A stretch of DNA of 64,000 bases from Acidobacteriota bacterium (GTDB taxonomy: Bacteria > Acidobacteriota > Blastocatellia > Pyrinomonadales > Pyrinomonadaceae): positions 206,910 through 270,909 of the forward strand of contig QHXR01000016.1 of NCBI GenBank assembly GCA_003223025.1. The letters are read 5' to 3'. A model generated the notes under the pieces. The model worked only from the letters and a program-made list of their open reading frames with translations. It searched no databases and was not told the origin of the DNA. The translations under genes and the position numbers were made by a program. Numbering within the stretch: the first letter of the stretch is position 1; each line of letters opens with the position of its first letter. Positions 52,060 through 60,815 of the stretch are shown piece by piece.

Positions 52060-52665
52060 TTACTCGGAAGCTGAAGTCGTCTTCGATTCAGTTTCTGCGC
52101 CCTTTCCGTTTTCTTTATGCTCAGCCGGACGTGCGGCCTCTTTTTCGCGCTCTTCTTTTTTGAATCCGAACTCCGCCATTACATCCAGGATTTTTTCTCC
52201 TATTTTAAAAGGCGAATTAAAAATGAATGAAACCGTCTCGCCGAACGCGATCGTTTCCAGCTGGACGAGATTCGCGATCTTCTTTTCCAGCGGAAGCTCG
52301 GCAAATTCTTTTCGATATTCTTCGCTCCGGTCCTCGGCTGCTTTTGCTTCCTCTGCGGCGTCCTTCGCTTTTTCTTTGGTCATAATCACAACCTCTCCCG
52401 CTTTTTCGATCTTTGCCTGACAAGCCAGTCGCTCGTTTGTCTGCCGGCCATTCTTCTCAAAATATTCCGTCTCGACACTTGTCAGCGGAGACAGCAGGAA
52501 GATGCCCGACGACACCGTCACGGAGCAACGATGCTCGGCTGATTCCGGATCACAAATGTCATCGAAATGAATCCCGAAACGTTTCGCCGCATCGATCAGA
52601 TATGTTCCGACCGCGACTACGCCTTCCCTGTCTTCCCGCTCGAACCTGATATCAACTTCCGCCAT
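52060..52665 (-). CDS. Degenerate 2Fe-2S ferredoxin-like protein
   Basis: 201 residues. Residues 1-95 follow the plant-type ferredoxin fold, with FDDICDPESAEHRCSVTVSSG and NERLACQAKIEKAGEVVI. Only Cys38, Cys47 and Cys82 are in place; the second cysteine of the usual CxxxxCxxC loop is missing, so a normal cluster would need another ligand. The C-terminal half is a charged coiled coil with a short hydrophobic stretch and an acidic tail (ETESKTTSASE). Located directly behind the Fur-family gene on the same strand. Confidence 0.65.
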   Translation of the reverse strand: MAEVDIRFEREDREGVVAVGTYLIDAAKRFGIHFDDICDPESAEHRCSVTVSSGIFLLSPLTSVETEYFEKNGRQTNERLACQAKIEKAGEVVIMTKEKAKDAAEEAKAAEDRSEEYRKEFAELPLEKKIANLVQLETIAFGETVSFIFNSPFKIGEKILDVMAEFGFKKEEREKEAARPAEHKENGKGAETESKTTSASE

Positions 52666-52680
52666 CTTGTCTTAATTCCC

Positions 52681-53202
52681 CTAGTGTTCTACACCGCTTC
52701 TGACCCGCACTTTTGGCTGAGCACCCGACGGTGCGCTCGGTTGCTCGGTCTCTTTCTTCTGACACTCGTCGCAAATTCCCCACATCCGCAAACTGTGATG
52801 CGTAGGACGGAATCCAAATTTGTCCGCCATTTGATCCTGAAGATCTTCGATGTCGGCCGAAAAGAATTCGATGACCCGCCCGCACTCGGTGCAGATCATG
52901 TGATCGTGATGCTGATGATTGTAGTGATGCTCGTAGTAAGTCTTGTTGTCGCCAAAACGGACTTCGCGAGCGAGGCCCGCTTCAGTAAGGAGTTTCAGCG
53001 TGCGGTAAACGGTCGTATGGCCGACCGATGGGTCTTCTTTCTGGACAAGCCAGTACAGATCTTCGCTGCTCAGATGTTCTTCCGTGCGAAGAAAGATCTC
53101 CAATATGAGATCCCGCTGACCCGTTCGACGCAGGCCGGCTTTTTGTATGTGTTCGAGAAGGATCTCTTTTTCTTGAGCGAAGTCCTCTTTTTTCTTAGCC
53201 AT
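52681..53202 (-). CDS. Fur-family transcriptional regulator (Fur/PerR/Zur)
   Basis: 173 residues from [19 protein letters not shown]; an upstream ATG at 53235 would add 11 residues and overlap the DUF2520 gene, and cannot be excluded. Winged helix ([34 protein letters not shown]), then a metal-binding dimer domain with [20 protein letters not shown] and CDEC, giving the structural Cys4 zinc and His-rich sites. A metal- or peroxide-responsive repressor; which type cannot be told. Upstream of the ferredoxin-like gene, 15 bases away, so they may share a transcript. Confidence 0.9.
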   Translation of the reverse strand: MAKKKEDFAQEKEILLEHIQKAGLRRTGQRDLILEIFLRTEEHLSSEDLYWLVQKEDPSVGHTTVYRTLKLLTEAGLAREVRFGDNKTYYEHHYNHQHHDHMICTECGRVIEFFSADIEDLQDQMADKFGFRPTHHSLRMWGICDECQKKETEQPSAPSGAQPKVRVRSGVEH

Positions 53203-53224
53203 ACGTCCCGGAGTTCCGATTTTA

Positions 53225-54118
53225 TCACCCGGCATTTCTTTTCGCTATCGAAATAAGATCGCGCAATCTTTTCAGTTTCTCCGGATCGGGATCATTGGAC
53301 GCGGCCAGCTCGAGCGAACGTTCGCCGAGAAGGAGATAAACGTCGAGAACATCCGGAGACATTTCCGATTTGATCGCCGAAACGTGCCGTTCAACGGCGG
53401 ACGCATCGAGGCGAGCAAAACTTCCGGTCAGAGCTTTTTGCGGCGCGAGCGATTCGAGATTCGAGATCGTGCTGCCGATGAGCGGGCGCAAGATCTCCTG
53501 AGCGTGCTGCTTCTCAATACCACATTTCGAAAGCATCTCGATCGCGACATCGATCAGCGCCACGACATGTCCGCACGCGGTGACCGCGGCCGCGTGATAG
53601 AGAGTCTTTCGATCGGACGGTATTGAGAAGGTATGTCCGCCGAGCTCCTCCGCGATCGAATGCGCGACCGACACCGCGGGCTCATTTCCTTCGATACAAA
53701 AATACGCGCCTTGAAAATTCTCGGAGCCGGTGACCGCATCGCTGATCGAGATCAACGGATGCATGCTCCCGGTCGAATGACCGGCGGCGGACAACGATCT
53801 GAGAACGTCGGAAGAAAGCGAACCGCTCGTGTGAAGAACAACTCGCCCCGGCGTAAGAATTCCGGCGAGACTTTCCGCAACGACTTCGATGTCCGGATCC
53901 GCTGTCGCGATTATCACGATGTCCGACTCGATCGGATTCGCGTCGGCTGACAGAATTGCAAACTCGGTCGTAGACGGCAGAAGAGATCGGACGCGATTCA
54001 CAGTCGAATCGTCGCGATGGAACAGCGTATCGATCACGAATCCCCTGCGCGACAAAGCAATGGCAAGGGCTCCACCGATGCGCCCGACGCCGATTATGGA
54101 CACGCTATGCATATCCAT
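53225..54118 (-). CDS. Rossmann-fold protein with DUF2520 domain
   Basis: 297 residues. N-terminal NAD(P)-binding motif [16 protein letters not shown] and [16 protein letters not shown]-terminal DUF2520-type helical domain with [29 protein letters not shown] matches the family. Members resemble ketopantoate/6-phosphogluconate reductases, but the substrate is unknown. Its end overlaps or closely approaches the Fur-family start. Confidence 0.85.
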   Translation of the reverse strand: MDMHSVSIIGVGRIGGALAIALSRRGFVIDTLFHRDDSTVNRVRSLLPSTTEFAILSADANPIESDIVIIATADPDIEVVAESLAGILTPGRVVLHTSGSLSSDVLRSLSAAGHSTGSMHPLISISDAVTGSENFQGAYFCIEGNEPAVSVAHSIAEELGGHTFSIPSDRKTLYHAAAVTACGHVVALIDVAIEMLSKCGIEKQHAQEILRPLIGSTISNLESLAPQKALTGSFARLDASAVERHVSAIKSEMSPDVLDVYLLLGERSLELAASNDPDPEKLKRLRDLISIAKRNAG

Positions 54119-54165
54119 AAAGTATATTGGATCGCTGAAAACTTGAAACTCGCGAGGTGTTAGGC

Positions 54166-57100
54166 TTAGGCCGATACGACTTCGCCGGGGTGCTCGGTCG
54201 CGACTTCGATCCCGATACCTTCGTTAGATGAGAACTGCGCCCCGTTTCTCAAAGACCTTCCTAACGCGATTCCGAAGGCCTTCTGAAGTACGTGAAGCTG
54301 GACAACCGACAAGCGGGGAATTTCCTCGCCCTTTCCTAGTACATCAATCATGACCGTCGCGGCGGCGGCCGCGAGTTTGTCGGACGAGTCGGTCTCGATC
54401 TTTTCTAAGTGCGGCGTGATCCGAGGTTGTTCGTTAAATAGAGTCTCGCGATAAATCCGGAGCGCCGTTTGAAGCGATGCAGCGAAAGTCTCGGGTAGTT
54501 TCTGCCATTGACGTTCACGCGCAATTCCGAATTTGCATTTACAGAAGGGACGCGACTGAAGAGCATCGCGGACCGGAAATTCGCAATCGAGCTGAGCGAA
54601 TTGCCGGCGAATGCCTTCGATCTCAGCAGCGGGCGCGGGATCGAAGATCTCGATCTTAGAAAGATTCTCAAATTCCCACCAGTCGTCGCTTCGCAGGATC
54701 TCATGATAACTCGCCTGCAGAGAATGCGACCGCATCACGGCATCATGACGCGTTGCGAAGTACTCTGCGAAGTCGCGTTGGAACTTGATCCACAAATATC
54801 CAAGCTCGCGATTGCTCGCGTCACTCGGATTCCAGTAACTTCCATCGACGAGCTGGTAAAGCTGCTCGCGCATCTCTTCGATCTCGTCCGCGTCGGTAAC
54901 TTCGCAACCCGAGAGATACGACAGGATCTGAGCTCGCGTCGGAGTTCCTTTGATAAAACTTTCGACAACAACTAATTCGCTCTTCGCACGCTCGAACTGT
55001 TCTTCGGAGTCGGAGAACGTATCCGCGATACGGTTGATACATTCTTCAAGAGAAATTCCGCCGTCGAGTGCGCCTTTGATGATCTCAGCGGTGGTTCCGA
55101 GAGTCTTCGCGCATCGCGATGCAAGGCTCCAGATCCGTGCATTCAGGACGTCGTCCGGCAGCTCGTTGAATCGTTTCAGGACCCGGCTCTTGACCCATTC
55201 GACATGCCAAACTTCGAGCGCAGATCGCAGCAGCGCGAGGCCGGCTTCGTTATCGAGCGACTTGATGTTCTTGTCGCCGGTTATGATCACAGCCCACTTC
55301 GCGAGCTTCTTCGCGGAGAACGACGGGCCTGTCGGTTTCGCGATCCCGACGATGTCGTCCCAGATGATCTTGAGATCAAGTGAACGCTGGTTGATGCGAT
55401 CGCCCTTCGATGTAACGAAATCGATCTGACGCTGGGCGACAAGCGCGGTGAGCAGGAGATGCTGCGCCTCGCGGACATAACCTCTCGGCTCGTGGCGAAA
55501 ATATTCGTATATTTCCTTCAGCGAAACCGTTTCACCGGTCGGTGCTGCAGATACCTTTTGTAGAACTTCGGAGACCGCCGGAACTGCCACGAGTGCTTCG
55601 TCCGACAGCGGCAGCAATTGGCCATCCTGATCGCCGACGAGTCCCATCGGCAATGCGAAATCGCGGGCGAGGACCTGCACTTCCGGCAAGTTCTGACGTG
55701 AAGTATTATGCAGATCGGATATCAACGCTCCGACTTCTGTCATGCTGAGCCGCCGCGGAAACGCCGGATGTTCGGGGTAACGTGTCTCGAACATCGGTTC
55801 GAGCATTACCGAAAAGAGATCGACGAATGTCTGAGACGCCCGGGCTTCTTCAGTGAAGTTGTAATCGAACCCGTCGATCGTAAGCAGGCCGTCTTCTAGA
55901 AAAACTCGATTCGCGATCTTACCGACGCGGACTGCGTGCGAATGAAGCGATGCGCGTAGCTGCTCGCTGAATTCTTCGCGAAGCTCCGTGTGAGTATTCA
56001 ATGCGAAATACTTCAGGATCGTTTCTGTCTCTTCCTTACGAAGATCGTCCGGACGCCAACTCACGCGAGCGACTCCCGGAGACGCGGCGAACGCATCGCC
56101 CTTCTCGTTCTTCAAATCGATCAAGACTTCCCAATCCATCTGCAGACCGACCGATGCCGCGTGCGGCTGCAGATTCTCGCTGTCGTCCTCGATAACAAGA
56201 ATGCGTCCGCGACGATGACCACCGCGCCATTCGACATGGCTGTCCATCCAATCCTGTCGTCGCTCGTCGGTTCCGCTCGAGAGAGTGGAGTCGGTAAATC
56301 GCTCCTGGATGAGTCGTCGCAGAACTTTCGGCACTACTGTCGCAGGCACTTGGGCTACCGCTTCCGCCAGCGCGCGATTGAGGCTGTCCTTGCTGCTGAC
56401 CTTAAATCCGTAACGCGTCTCGCGGCCGTCCTCGGCGAGGATCTGAATATCGTCGGGCAATTGCTCCGCGAACTTCGCGATCAGATCGTCGACGATCCCG
56501 ACGGCTCGTCCGGGTTCTTCTTCGTCGAAGATAAGCATCGCGGCACTGATCTCATCCGCCGTCGTACCTTGTCCGTCGAGGGACAGCAGCAGCAAGGCCT
56601 TGAGAATAAGTTTCGCCTGGAGACGCCTGAGGATCGGGATCTTCCCGATGACTTCGGAGTTGAGATGATCGTAAGCCGAAAATGCTTCCTCAAGATCCGG
56701 CACGCCACGAAGCGCTTTTTCGACACTGTCGAAGACTTCATCAAGACCGATAAGCGAATTCGAAGGCCGGCCCAAAATGCGTTCGGCGGCGGTCGATGCG
56801 AATCCCAACAAAGCAAAATCGTGGACGTACAAACGAACGAACGGAGCGACCTCGAGAATTACGGGATGCAGTGGATAGAGCGACGAGAATCGCTGCTCGC
56901 TCCATCGGAAGCTGGGAAGCACGCTTCGAAAGTACGCGTACACATCCGAAAGCGCGTTTTGAACCTGCGGGTGCTTGGGAAAAACGTATGTGTTTACGAC
57001 CTTGTAGAGATGTTCCTGATCAAGATAGTCGATCGCAAAACTTCTCGATATTCCGAGATTCGAACCGTCGGCGCCTGCTATATCGTCATCGAGTGCGACG

Positions 57101-57693
57101 CCGAGAAATAGATTTAATAACTTGCCGGCTTCAGCTAGCTCACTGAGAAACGGCCCGTCGTCACGAGTGACTCGACTGCCACGCTCGTACGCAGTGTCGA
57201 TCAGCAGTACGAGCGGCAGCTCGCCTGCCTTTTGACAAGCGGCCTTTAAGATCTCGGGTACGGACCCGTTGAACTGAGCGCAATCGATTCCAAGACTCTG
57301 CTCGATCGCCTCGGTGAACTCTTGGAAGAGAGTTTCGTGCAAACCACGCCGAACGAACGTGACGGGATAATGACGTCGGGTCAGGCGATGAGCGCCCGCC
57401 GCGACATGAGGATCAAGGACACGGGATCTGAGCTCGGGATGCGAGACAAGAGCACCGAGAGTCGCGAGGAAATGGCTCTTTCCGACGCCGCGATATCCGG
57501 CGAGTGCGAACGCGACACCGGCATCCGGCTGGACCGATGCGACCTTGTCGAGCCATTTCGCCATCAGGTCGGAAGTCCCGTCCGTAAAGAAATATCCGGC
57601 GACGGTATCGGCAGGATCGGCCGTAAAATCGCGAAGGCTCTTGTGAGCGCGAACCTCTACAATATCCTTAACTTTTTCCTGAATGCGTGTCAT
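54166..57693 (-). CDS. Large orphan P-loop ATPase, DUF6079/PglY-like
   Basis: 1175 residues, cytosolic. Walker A is GYRGVGKSH (66-74) and Walker B LVLLID (161-166, Asp166). The N-terminus EVRAHKSLRDFTADPADTVA and the layout of an AAA-like core followed by about 800 mostly helical residues resemble the large ATPases of phage-defence systems (PglY, BrxC, DUF6079). The protein ends with ATEHPGEVVSA. No methylase, PglZ-type phosphatase or other BREX gene is adjacent, so it works alone or with distant partners. Flanked by housekeeping genes, with about 260 non-coding bases upstream. Confidence 0.7.
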   Translation of the reverse strand: MTRIQEKVKDIVEVRAHKSLRDFTADPADTVAGYFFTDGTSDLMAKWLDKVASVQPDAGVAFALAGYRGVGKSHFLATLGALVSHPELRSRVLDPHVAAGAHRLTRRHYPVTFVRRGLHETLFQEFTEAIEQSLGIDCAQFNGSVPEILKAACQKAGELPLVLLIDTAYERGSRVTRDDGPFLSELAEAGKLLNLFLGVALDDDIAGADGSNLGISRSFAIDYLDQEHLYKVVNTYVFPKHPQVQNALSDVYAYFRSVLPSFRWSEQRFSSLYPLHPVILEVAPFVRLYVHDFALLGFASTAAERILGRPSNSLIGLDEVFDSVEKALRGVPDLEEAFSAYDHLNSEVIGKIPILRRLQAKLILKALLLLSLDGQGTTADEISAAMLIFDEEEPGRAVGIVDDLIAKFAEQLPDDIQILAEDGRETRYGFKVSSKDSLNRALAEAVAQVPATVVPKVLRRLIQERFTDSTLSSGTDERRQDWMDSHVEWRGGHRRGRILVIEDDSENLQPHAASVGLQMDWEVLIDLKNEKGDAFAASPGVARVSWRPDDLRKEETETILKYFALNTHTELREEFSEQLRASLHSHAVRVGKIANRVFLEDGLLTIDGFDYNFTEEARASQTFVDLFSVMLEPMFETRYPEHPAFPRRLSMTEVGALISDLHNTSRQNLPEVQVLARDFALPMGLVGDQDGQLLPLSDEALVAVPAVSEVLQKVSAAPTGETVSLKEIYEYFRHEPRGYVREAQHLLLTALVAQRQIDFVTSKGDRINQRSLDLKIIWDDIVGIAKPTGPSFSAKKLAKWAVIITGDKNIKSLDNEAGLALLRSALEVWHVEWVKSRVLKRFNELPDDVLNARIWSLASRCAKTLGTTAEIIKGALDGGISLEECINRIADTFSDSEEQFERAKSELVVVESFIKGTPTRAQILSYLSGCEVTDADEIEEMREQLYQLVDGSYWNPSDASNRELGYLWIKFQRDFAEYFATRHDAVMRSHSLQASYHEILRSDDWWEFENLSKIEIFDPAPAAEIEGIRRQFAQLDCEFPVRDALQSRPFCKCKFGIARERQWQKLPETFAASLQTALRIYRETLFNEQPRITPHLEKIETDSSDKLAAAAATVMIDVLGKGEEIPRLSVVQLHVLQKAFGIALGRSLRNGAQFSSNEGIGIEVATEHPGEVVSA

Positions 57694-57953
57694 TTTTACT
57701 ATCGGCGTGCTGCTAAGGGGACTCCGGTAGGCCGGAAATGAAAGTCGAGCGAGGAAGCGCGTGAGCTCGCCGGAAGTAATGTTACCAGTTTTCGACCCGA
57801 AAAATAAAGGATTTTATCCGGTCACTCTGAACGACTTTTTTTCAACATTCCGCAACTTTAACGCCGGTCGAGGCATCATATGGACGTTGATTTTGTTAGC
57901 TATCAAGGTTTAAGATTTACCTCACCTGCTTGAAGAAGCCCCGGAGGCATTAG

Positions 57954-59147
57954 ATGCATAGAGATTCGGTCCGAAAATTTGCCGCATTTTCGTTGGCGAT
58001 TGCCGTATGGTTCAGCGCGATAGCGTTCTTCCCGGCGGCCGCGATGGCCCAGACGTCGGAGGGTCCAAAGGACGATAAGAAACCCAAAGCAGAAAAGAAA
58101 GACGACAAGGCTAAGCCGACTACGGCTCAGACGGCGACCGCTGGCCCGAAGGCGCTTTCAGAAAAAGAAGATCCATCGCAGATCGGCAAGCGAAAGATCA
58201 ATAGCGGAACGGACAAACTGTTCGGATGGCTCGGCGGTTCGCAGGCGAAGGAAGTGGCGGTTGGACGTCAGCTCGCTAACGAAGTCGAGCAGCAGGCGAA
58301 GATGATCGAGGATCCGATGATCACCGAGTACATCAATCGCGTCGGTCAGAACGTCGTGCTTCATTCGGACGCGAAGATCCCTTTCACGATCAAAGTCATC
58401 GACAGCGACGAAGTCAACGCGTTCGCTCTGCCGGGCGGATTCTTCTTCGTCAACAAAGGTTTGATCCTGGCAGCCGATAACGAGGCTGAGCTTGCCGGTG
58501 TGATGGCGCACGAGATCGCTCACGTCGCCGCTCGTCATGCGATGGAAAATCAGGGCAAGATGCAGGCGATCCAGTACGGACTTCTCGGAACTATCCTGTT
58601 CGGCGGCGGTATCGCAAGTGCGATCGCACAGAACGCCGGCGGATTTGGTCAGTTGCTGAGCTTTATGCAGTTCAGCCGCGGAGCCGAAACCGAAGCAGAC
58701 ATGCTTGGCGTCCAGTATCTGTACGCGTCCGGCTACGATCCGACGGCGATGTCGACGATGTTCGAAAAGCTTAGTGCGAAGAATAAAAAGAAAGCCGGTA
58801 CGATCTCGAAGATCTTCGCGACGCACCCGCAGTCGATTGATCGACGCGACGCGACGCTCGCACTCGTATCACGATTTCCCGAGAAGGAAGAGTACATAAT
58901 CATCACATCGGAATTTCCACGCGTTAAAGCGCATTTGCTGAAGATCACAAACGCTAGAGCCGGCGTCTCGGTCGACATCGACGAGAACGGCGATCAAAAG
59001 CCGACCCTAAAGAAACGAGCCCCCGAAGGCAGCGAACCCGGCGATTCGGATAAAGGAAGCTCCTCAAGCTCCGACGGCCCGCCGCAATTAAAGAAACGAG
59101 GCGGTGAAGAACCTACACCCGCGGCAAGTCCAACGCCGCAGCCGTAA
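57954..59147 (+). CDS. M48 family metalloprotease, exported (BepA-like)
   Basis: 397 residues. Signal peptide (AAFSLAIAVWFSAIAFFPAA), a Lys/Asp/Thr-rich spacer, and an M48 catalytic domain with the zinc motif HEIAH (His186, Glu187, His190) and third ligand Glu in AETEADMLGVQ. The C-terminal 70 residues are disordered and repeat the motif KKR (PTLKKRAPEGSEPGDSDKGS, PPQLKKRGGEEP). Members act on outer-membrane or periplasmic proteins. Ends in a strong terminator. Confidence 0.9.
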   Translation: MHRDSVRKFAAFSLAIAVWFSAIAFFPAAAMAQTSEGPKDDKKPKAEKKDDKAKPTTAQTATAGPKALSEKEDPSQIGKRKINSGTDKLFGWLGGSQAKEVAVGRQLANEVEQQAKMIEDPMITEYINRVGQNVVLHSDAKIPFTIKVIDSDEVNAFALPGGFFFVNKGLILAADNEAELAGVMAHEIAHVAARHAMENQGKMQAIQYGLLGTILFGGGIASAIAQNAGGFGQLLSFMQFSRGAETEADMLGVQYLYASGYDPTAMSTMFEKLSAKNKKKAGTISKIFATHPQSIDRRDATLALVSRFPEKEEYIIITSEFPRVKAHLLKITNARAGVSVDIDENGDQKPTLKKRAPEGSEPGDSDKGSSSSSDGPPQLKKRGGEEPTPAASPTPQP

Positions 59148-59173
59148 CGGTTAAGGATAGAGAAAAAGTAAAG

Positions 59174-59202
59174 GCTGCCTGAGAGATCAGGCAGCTTTTT
59201 TT
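59174..59202 (+). terminator. Rho-independent terminator after the M48 gene
   Basis: 9-bp perfect stem GCTGCCTGA / TCAGGCAGC with loop GAGA and seven Ts. Confidence 0.92.
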
Positions 59203-59251
59203 GAGCGGTGGAGAATAAAGACGCTCTCAGCAATTATTTCCGACACCTCCC

Positions 59252-59743
59252 ATGCATGTTCGTGACACCTATCGCACGAATGTAAGCCAGTTGAAAGACC
59301 GGAAGACGCGAAACATCGCGTTGAACGAAATCAATGACCGAATCAATCCAAAGATTGCGGAGATCACAGCAGCGGCATCGCAGTTGGACAACGATCGAAA
59401 GCACTTTGAGGATTTGATTCCCGAATTCGCCACAGGCGGCATCGTTCCCGGTCAGTTCGGTGCACCTCGCTTAGTCCTAGCGCATGGTGGCGAAATTATT
59501 GCCAACGCGAATCAGCAGACGCCGGACTTGCTCAACGCAGCATCGAGAGCAGGTATCCCCGGAGTCCGCGGTTCGCAGGCCGGAGGCGGAGCATCGCAGT
59601 CGCTTTATGTTGAACTGCATGTTGGAACGAAGACTCAGAATGAGTTGTTCGTCAACGGTGCGAAGTCAAATGAAGGTTACGACATCATCGTGAAGCAATC
59701 TAAGAAGAACTCCTCGTTTGACGATCGATCGACTTCCTTCTAA
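59252..59743 (+). pseudogene. Fragment resembling the C-terminus of a phage tail tape-measure protein
   Basis: 163 residues. An N-terminal coiled coil (KIAEITAAASQLDNDRKHFE) leads to FATGGIVPGQFGAPRLVLAH and GGEIIANANQQTPDLL, a Gly-rich segment very typical of the end of tail-length tape measures, then a short beta part. Real tape measures are many hundreds of residues long and sit among tail genes; none are present. It is therefore a relic of a prophage or tail-like island, although it retains an open frame and could be expressed. Confidence 0.6.
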
Positions 59744-60205
59744 ATCCGCGAGGCGTTAGCCGTGTCAGCTTGGTCATGCCATATAGGGATGACCAAGCTG
59801 ACACGCTTTGTACCGTGTAACGGCCAACCATGCTGATAAGAAAAGCGACGTGTTCACTATGACTTCCGGTAAACTGAAAGTCACCGACCCACGACAGGCG
59901 GAAAATCCGGAGCCGTCCCATCTTTTTATTGCATACAGGATGTCCGAGGGAATTATCGAGAGTCCCGCCGTATTGCACTCCTGTTCCGGCTCCCTCTTGT
60001 TTTGGGATTGATGGTGTATGTCGCCCAAAAGTCGTCGTCATACGAAGCGCCGCGTCGCCCGACTGGTCAGATTTCCAAACCTGTCATACTCCATGCTCTG
60101 GAAGAAAGGCCCGACAGTATTCTCCCCGAAACGCCCGGCGAAGGCGTATCGACTCTCCGGCTGAAATTCGAATCGGCCTGATTGTCGATCTCGTTCAGCG
60201 CTTCG
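59744..60205. other. Gene-free stretch with a palindrome
   Basis: 462 bases with no convincing gene on either strand; the short open frames have unlikely residue patterns. A perfect 17-bp inverted repeat lies at 59761-59777 / 59789-59805 (core GTGTCAGCTTGGTCAT), with an 11-base loop. Nothing else stands out. Confidence 0.5.
59761..59805. repeat. 17-bp perfect palindrome behind the tape-measure fragment
   Basis: CGTGTCAGCTTGGTCAT and its complement, loop GCCATATAGGG. It could be a terminator without T-run or a REP-like element. Confidence 0.7.
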
Positions 60206-60805
60206 TCATTGGGCGTAAGCATAATTCGCGTTCGATGTCTCTTCTGGATGCGCGGTGGAATCTCTCTCAAGATGATGGTTTACTTCGCGGCTCCGTGACC
60301 TTACTAGCGCTCGGCATCGCAGTGCCTCGGTATTAATACCGGGCTGAAGGGAAACCGATCTTACAATCTCGCGTCCATCCTTTTCAACGGACATCTTGTA
60401 AACAATTGATTCGTCCGGCGAATAGTAGTAGACATTATCGCCCAACTCCTTAAATTGTCTTCTTCTAAACTTGCTGAAGTCGGCATCCATCGCTTCTAGC
60501 GTTCTCTCGTTTCCGAAGGTGATGTACAACCGAGTCATTAAACCCGCACGAACCTTGTAAGACGAAGAACCGTCTTCGGTCCCACTGCACTTCCCAGTGG
60601 AATACCAAGCGCTAATGACGGGGTTCGGACTCTTCCCGTAAATACCGTACGTCTTAAAGTAGTCGACTGGCTTCCCGAGCACCTGTTCAACTTCTGCTCG
60701 GGTCGACACAAGGGGCACAAGCTGCTTCCAGCGATCGTCTTGCGCCGCTACGTTCGTAAACACACTTAGTAATATGCAAATAAATAGGTGTAATCGTCCT
60801 AACAT
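60206..60805 (-). CDS. Secreted protein of unknown function, behind the RHS gene
   Basis: 199 residues from the ATG at 60805: GGAG lies five bases ahead and the start gives a signal peptide (MLGRLHLFICILLSVFTNVA). The mature part begins DDRWKQLVPLVSTRAEVEQVLGKP, a pattern common to small lipocalin- or SmpA-like periplasmic proteins, and ends with an Arg/Ser/His-rich tail. It starts about ten bases behind the RHS stop, so the two share a transcript. It could be an immunity or chaperone protein for the RHS product, but such a role is only suggested by position. Confidence 0.6.
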   Translation of the reverse strand: MLGRLHLFICILLSVFTNVAAQDDRWKQLVPLVSTRAEVEQVLGKPVDYFKTYGIYGKSPNPVISAWYSTGKCSGTEDGSSSYKVRAGLMTRLYITFGNERTLEAMDADFSKFRRRQFKELGDNVYYYSPDESIVYKMSVEKDGREIVRSVSLQPGINTEALRCRALVRSRSREVNHHLERDSTAHPEETSNANYAYAQ

Positions 60806-60815
60806 CATTTCTCCA

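Noticed and set aside
55990..57111. A 373-codon open frame opposite the large ATPase gene
   Set aside because: Antisense shadow; Arg/Asp-rich, no motif, no ribosome-binding site.
52681..57693. Complete BREX or Pgl defence locus
   Set aside because: Only the ATPase resembles a component; neighbours are a Fur regulator, a DUF2520 protein and an M48 protease.
59808..60336. Short open frames in the gap behind the tape-measure fragment
   Set aside because: No ribosome-binding sites, unlikely residue patterns, and overlapping frames on both strands.
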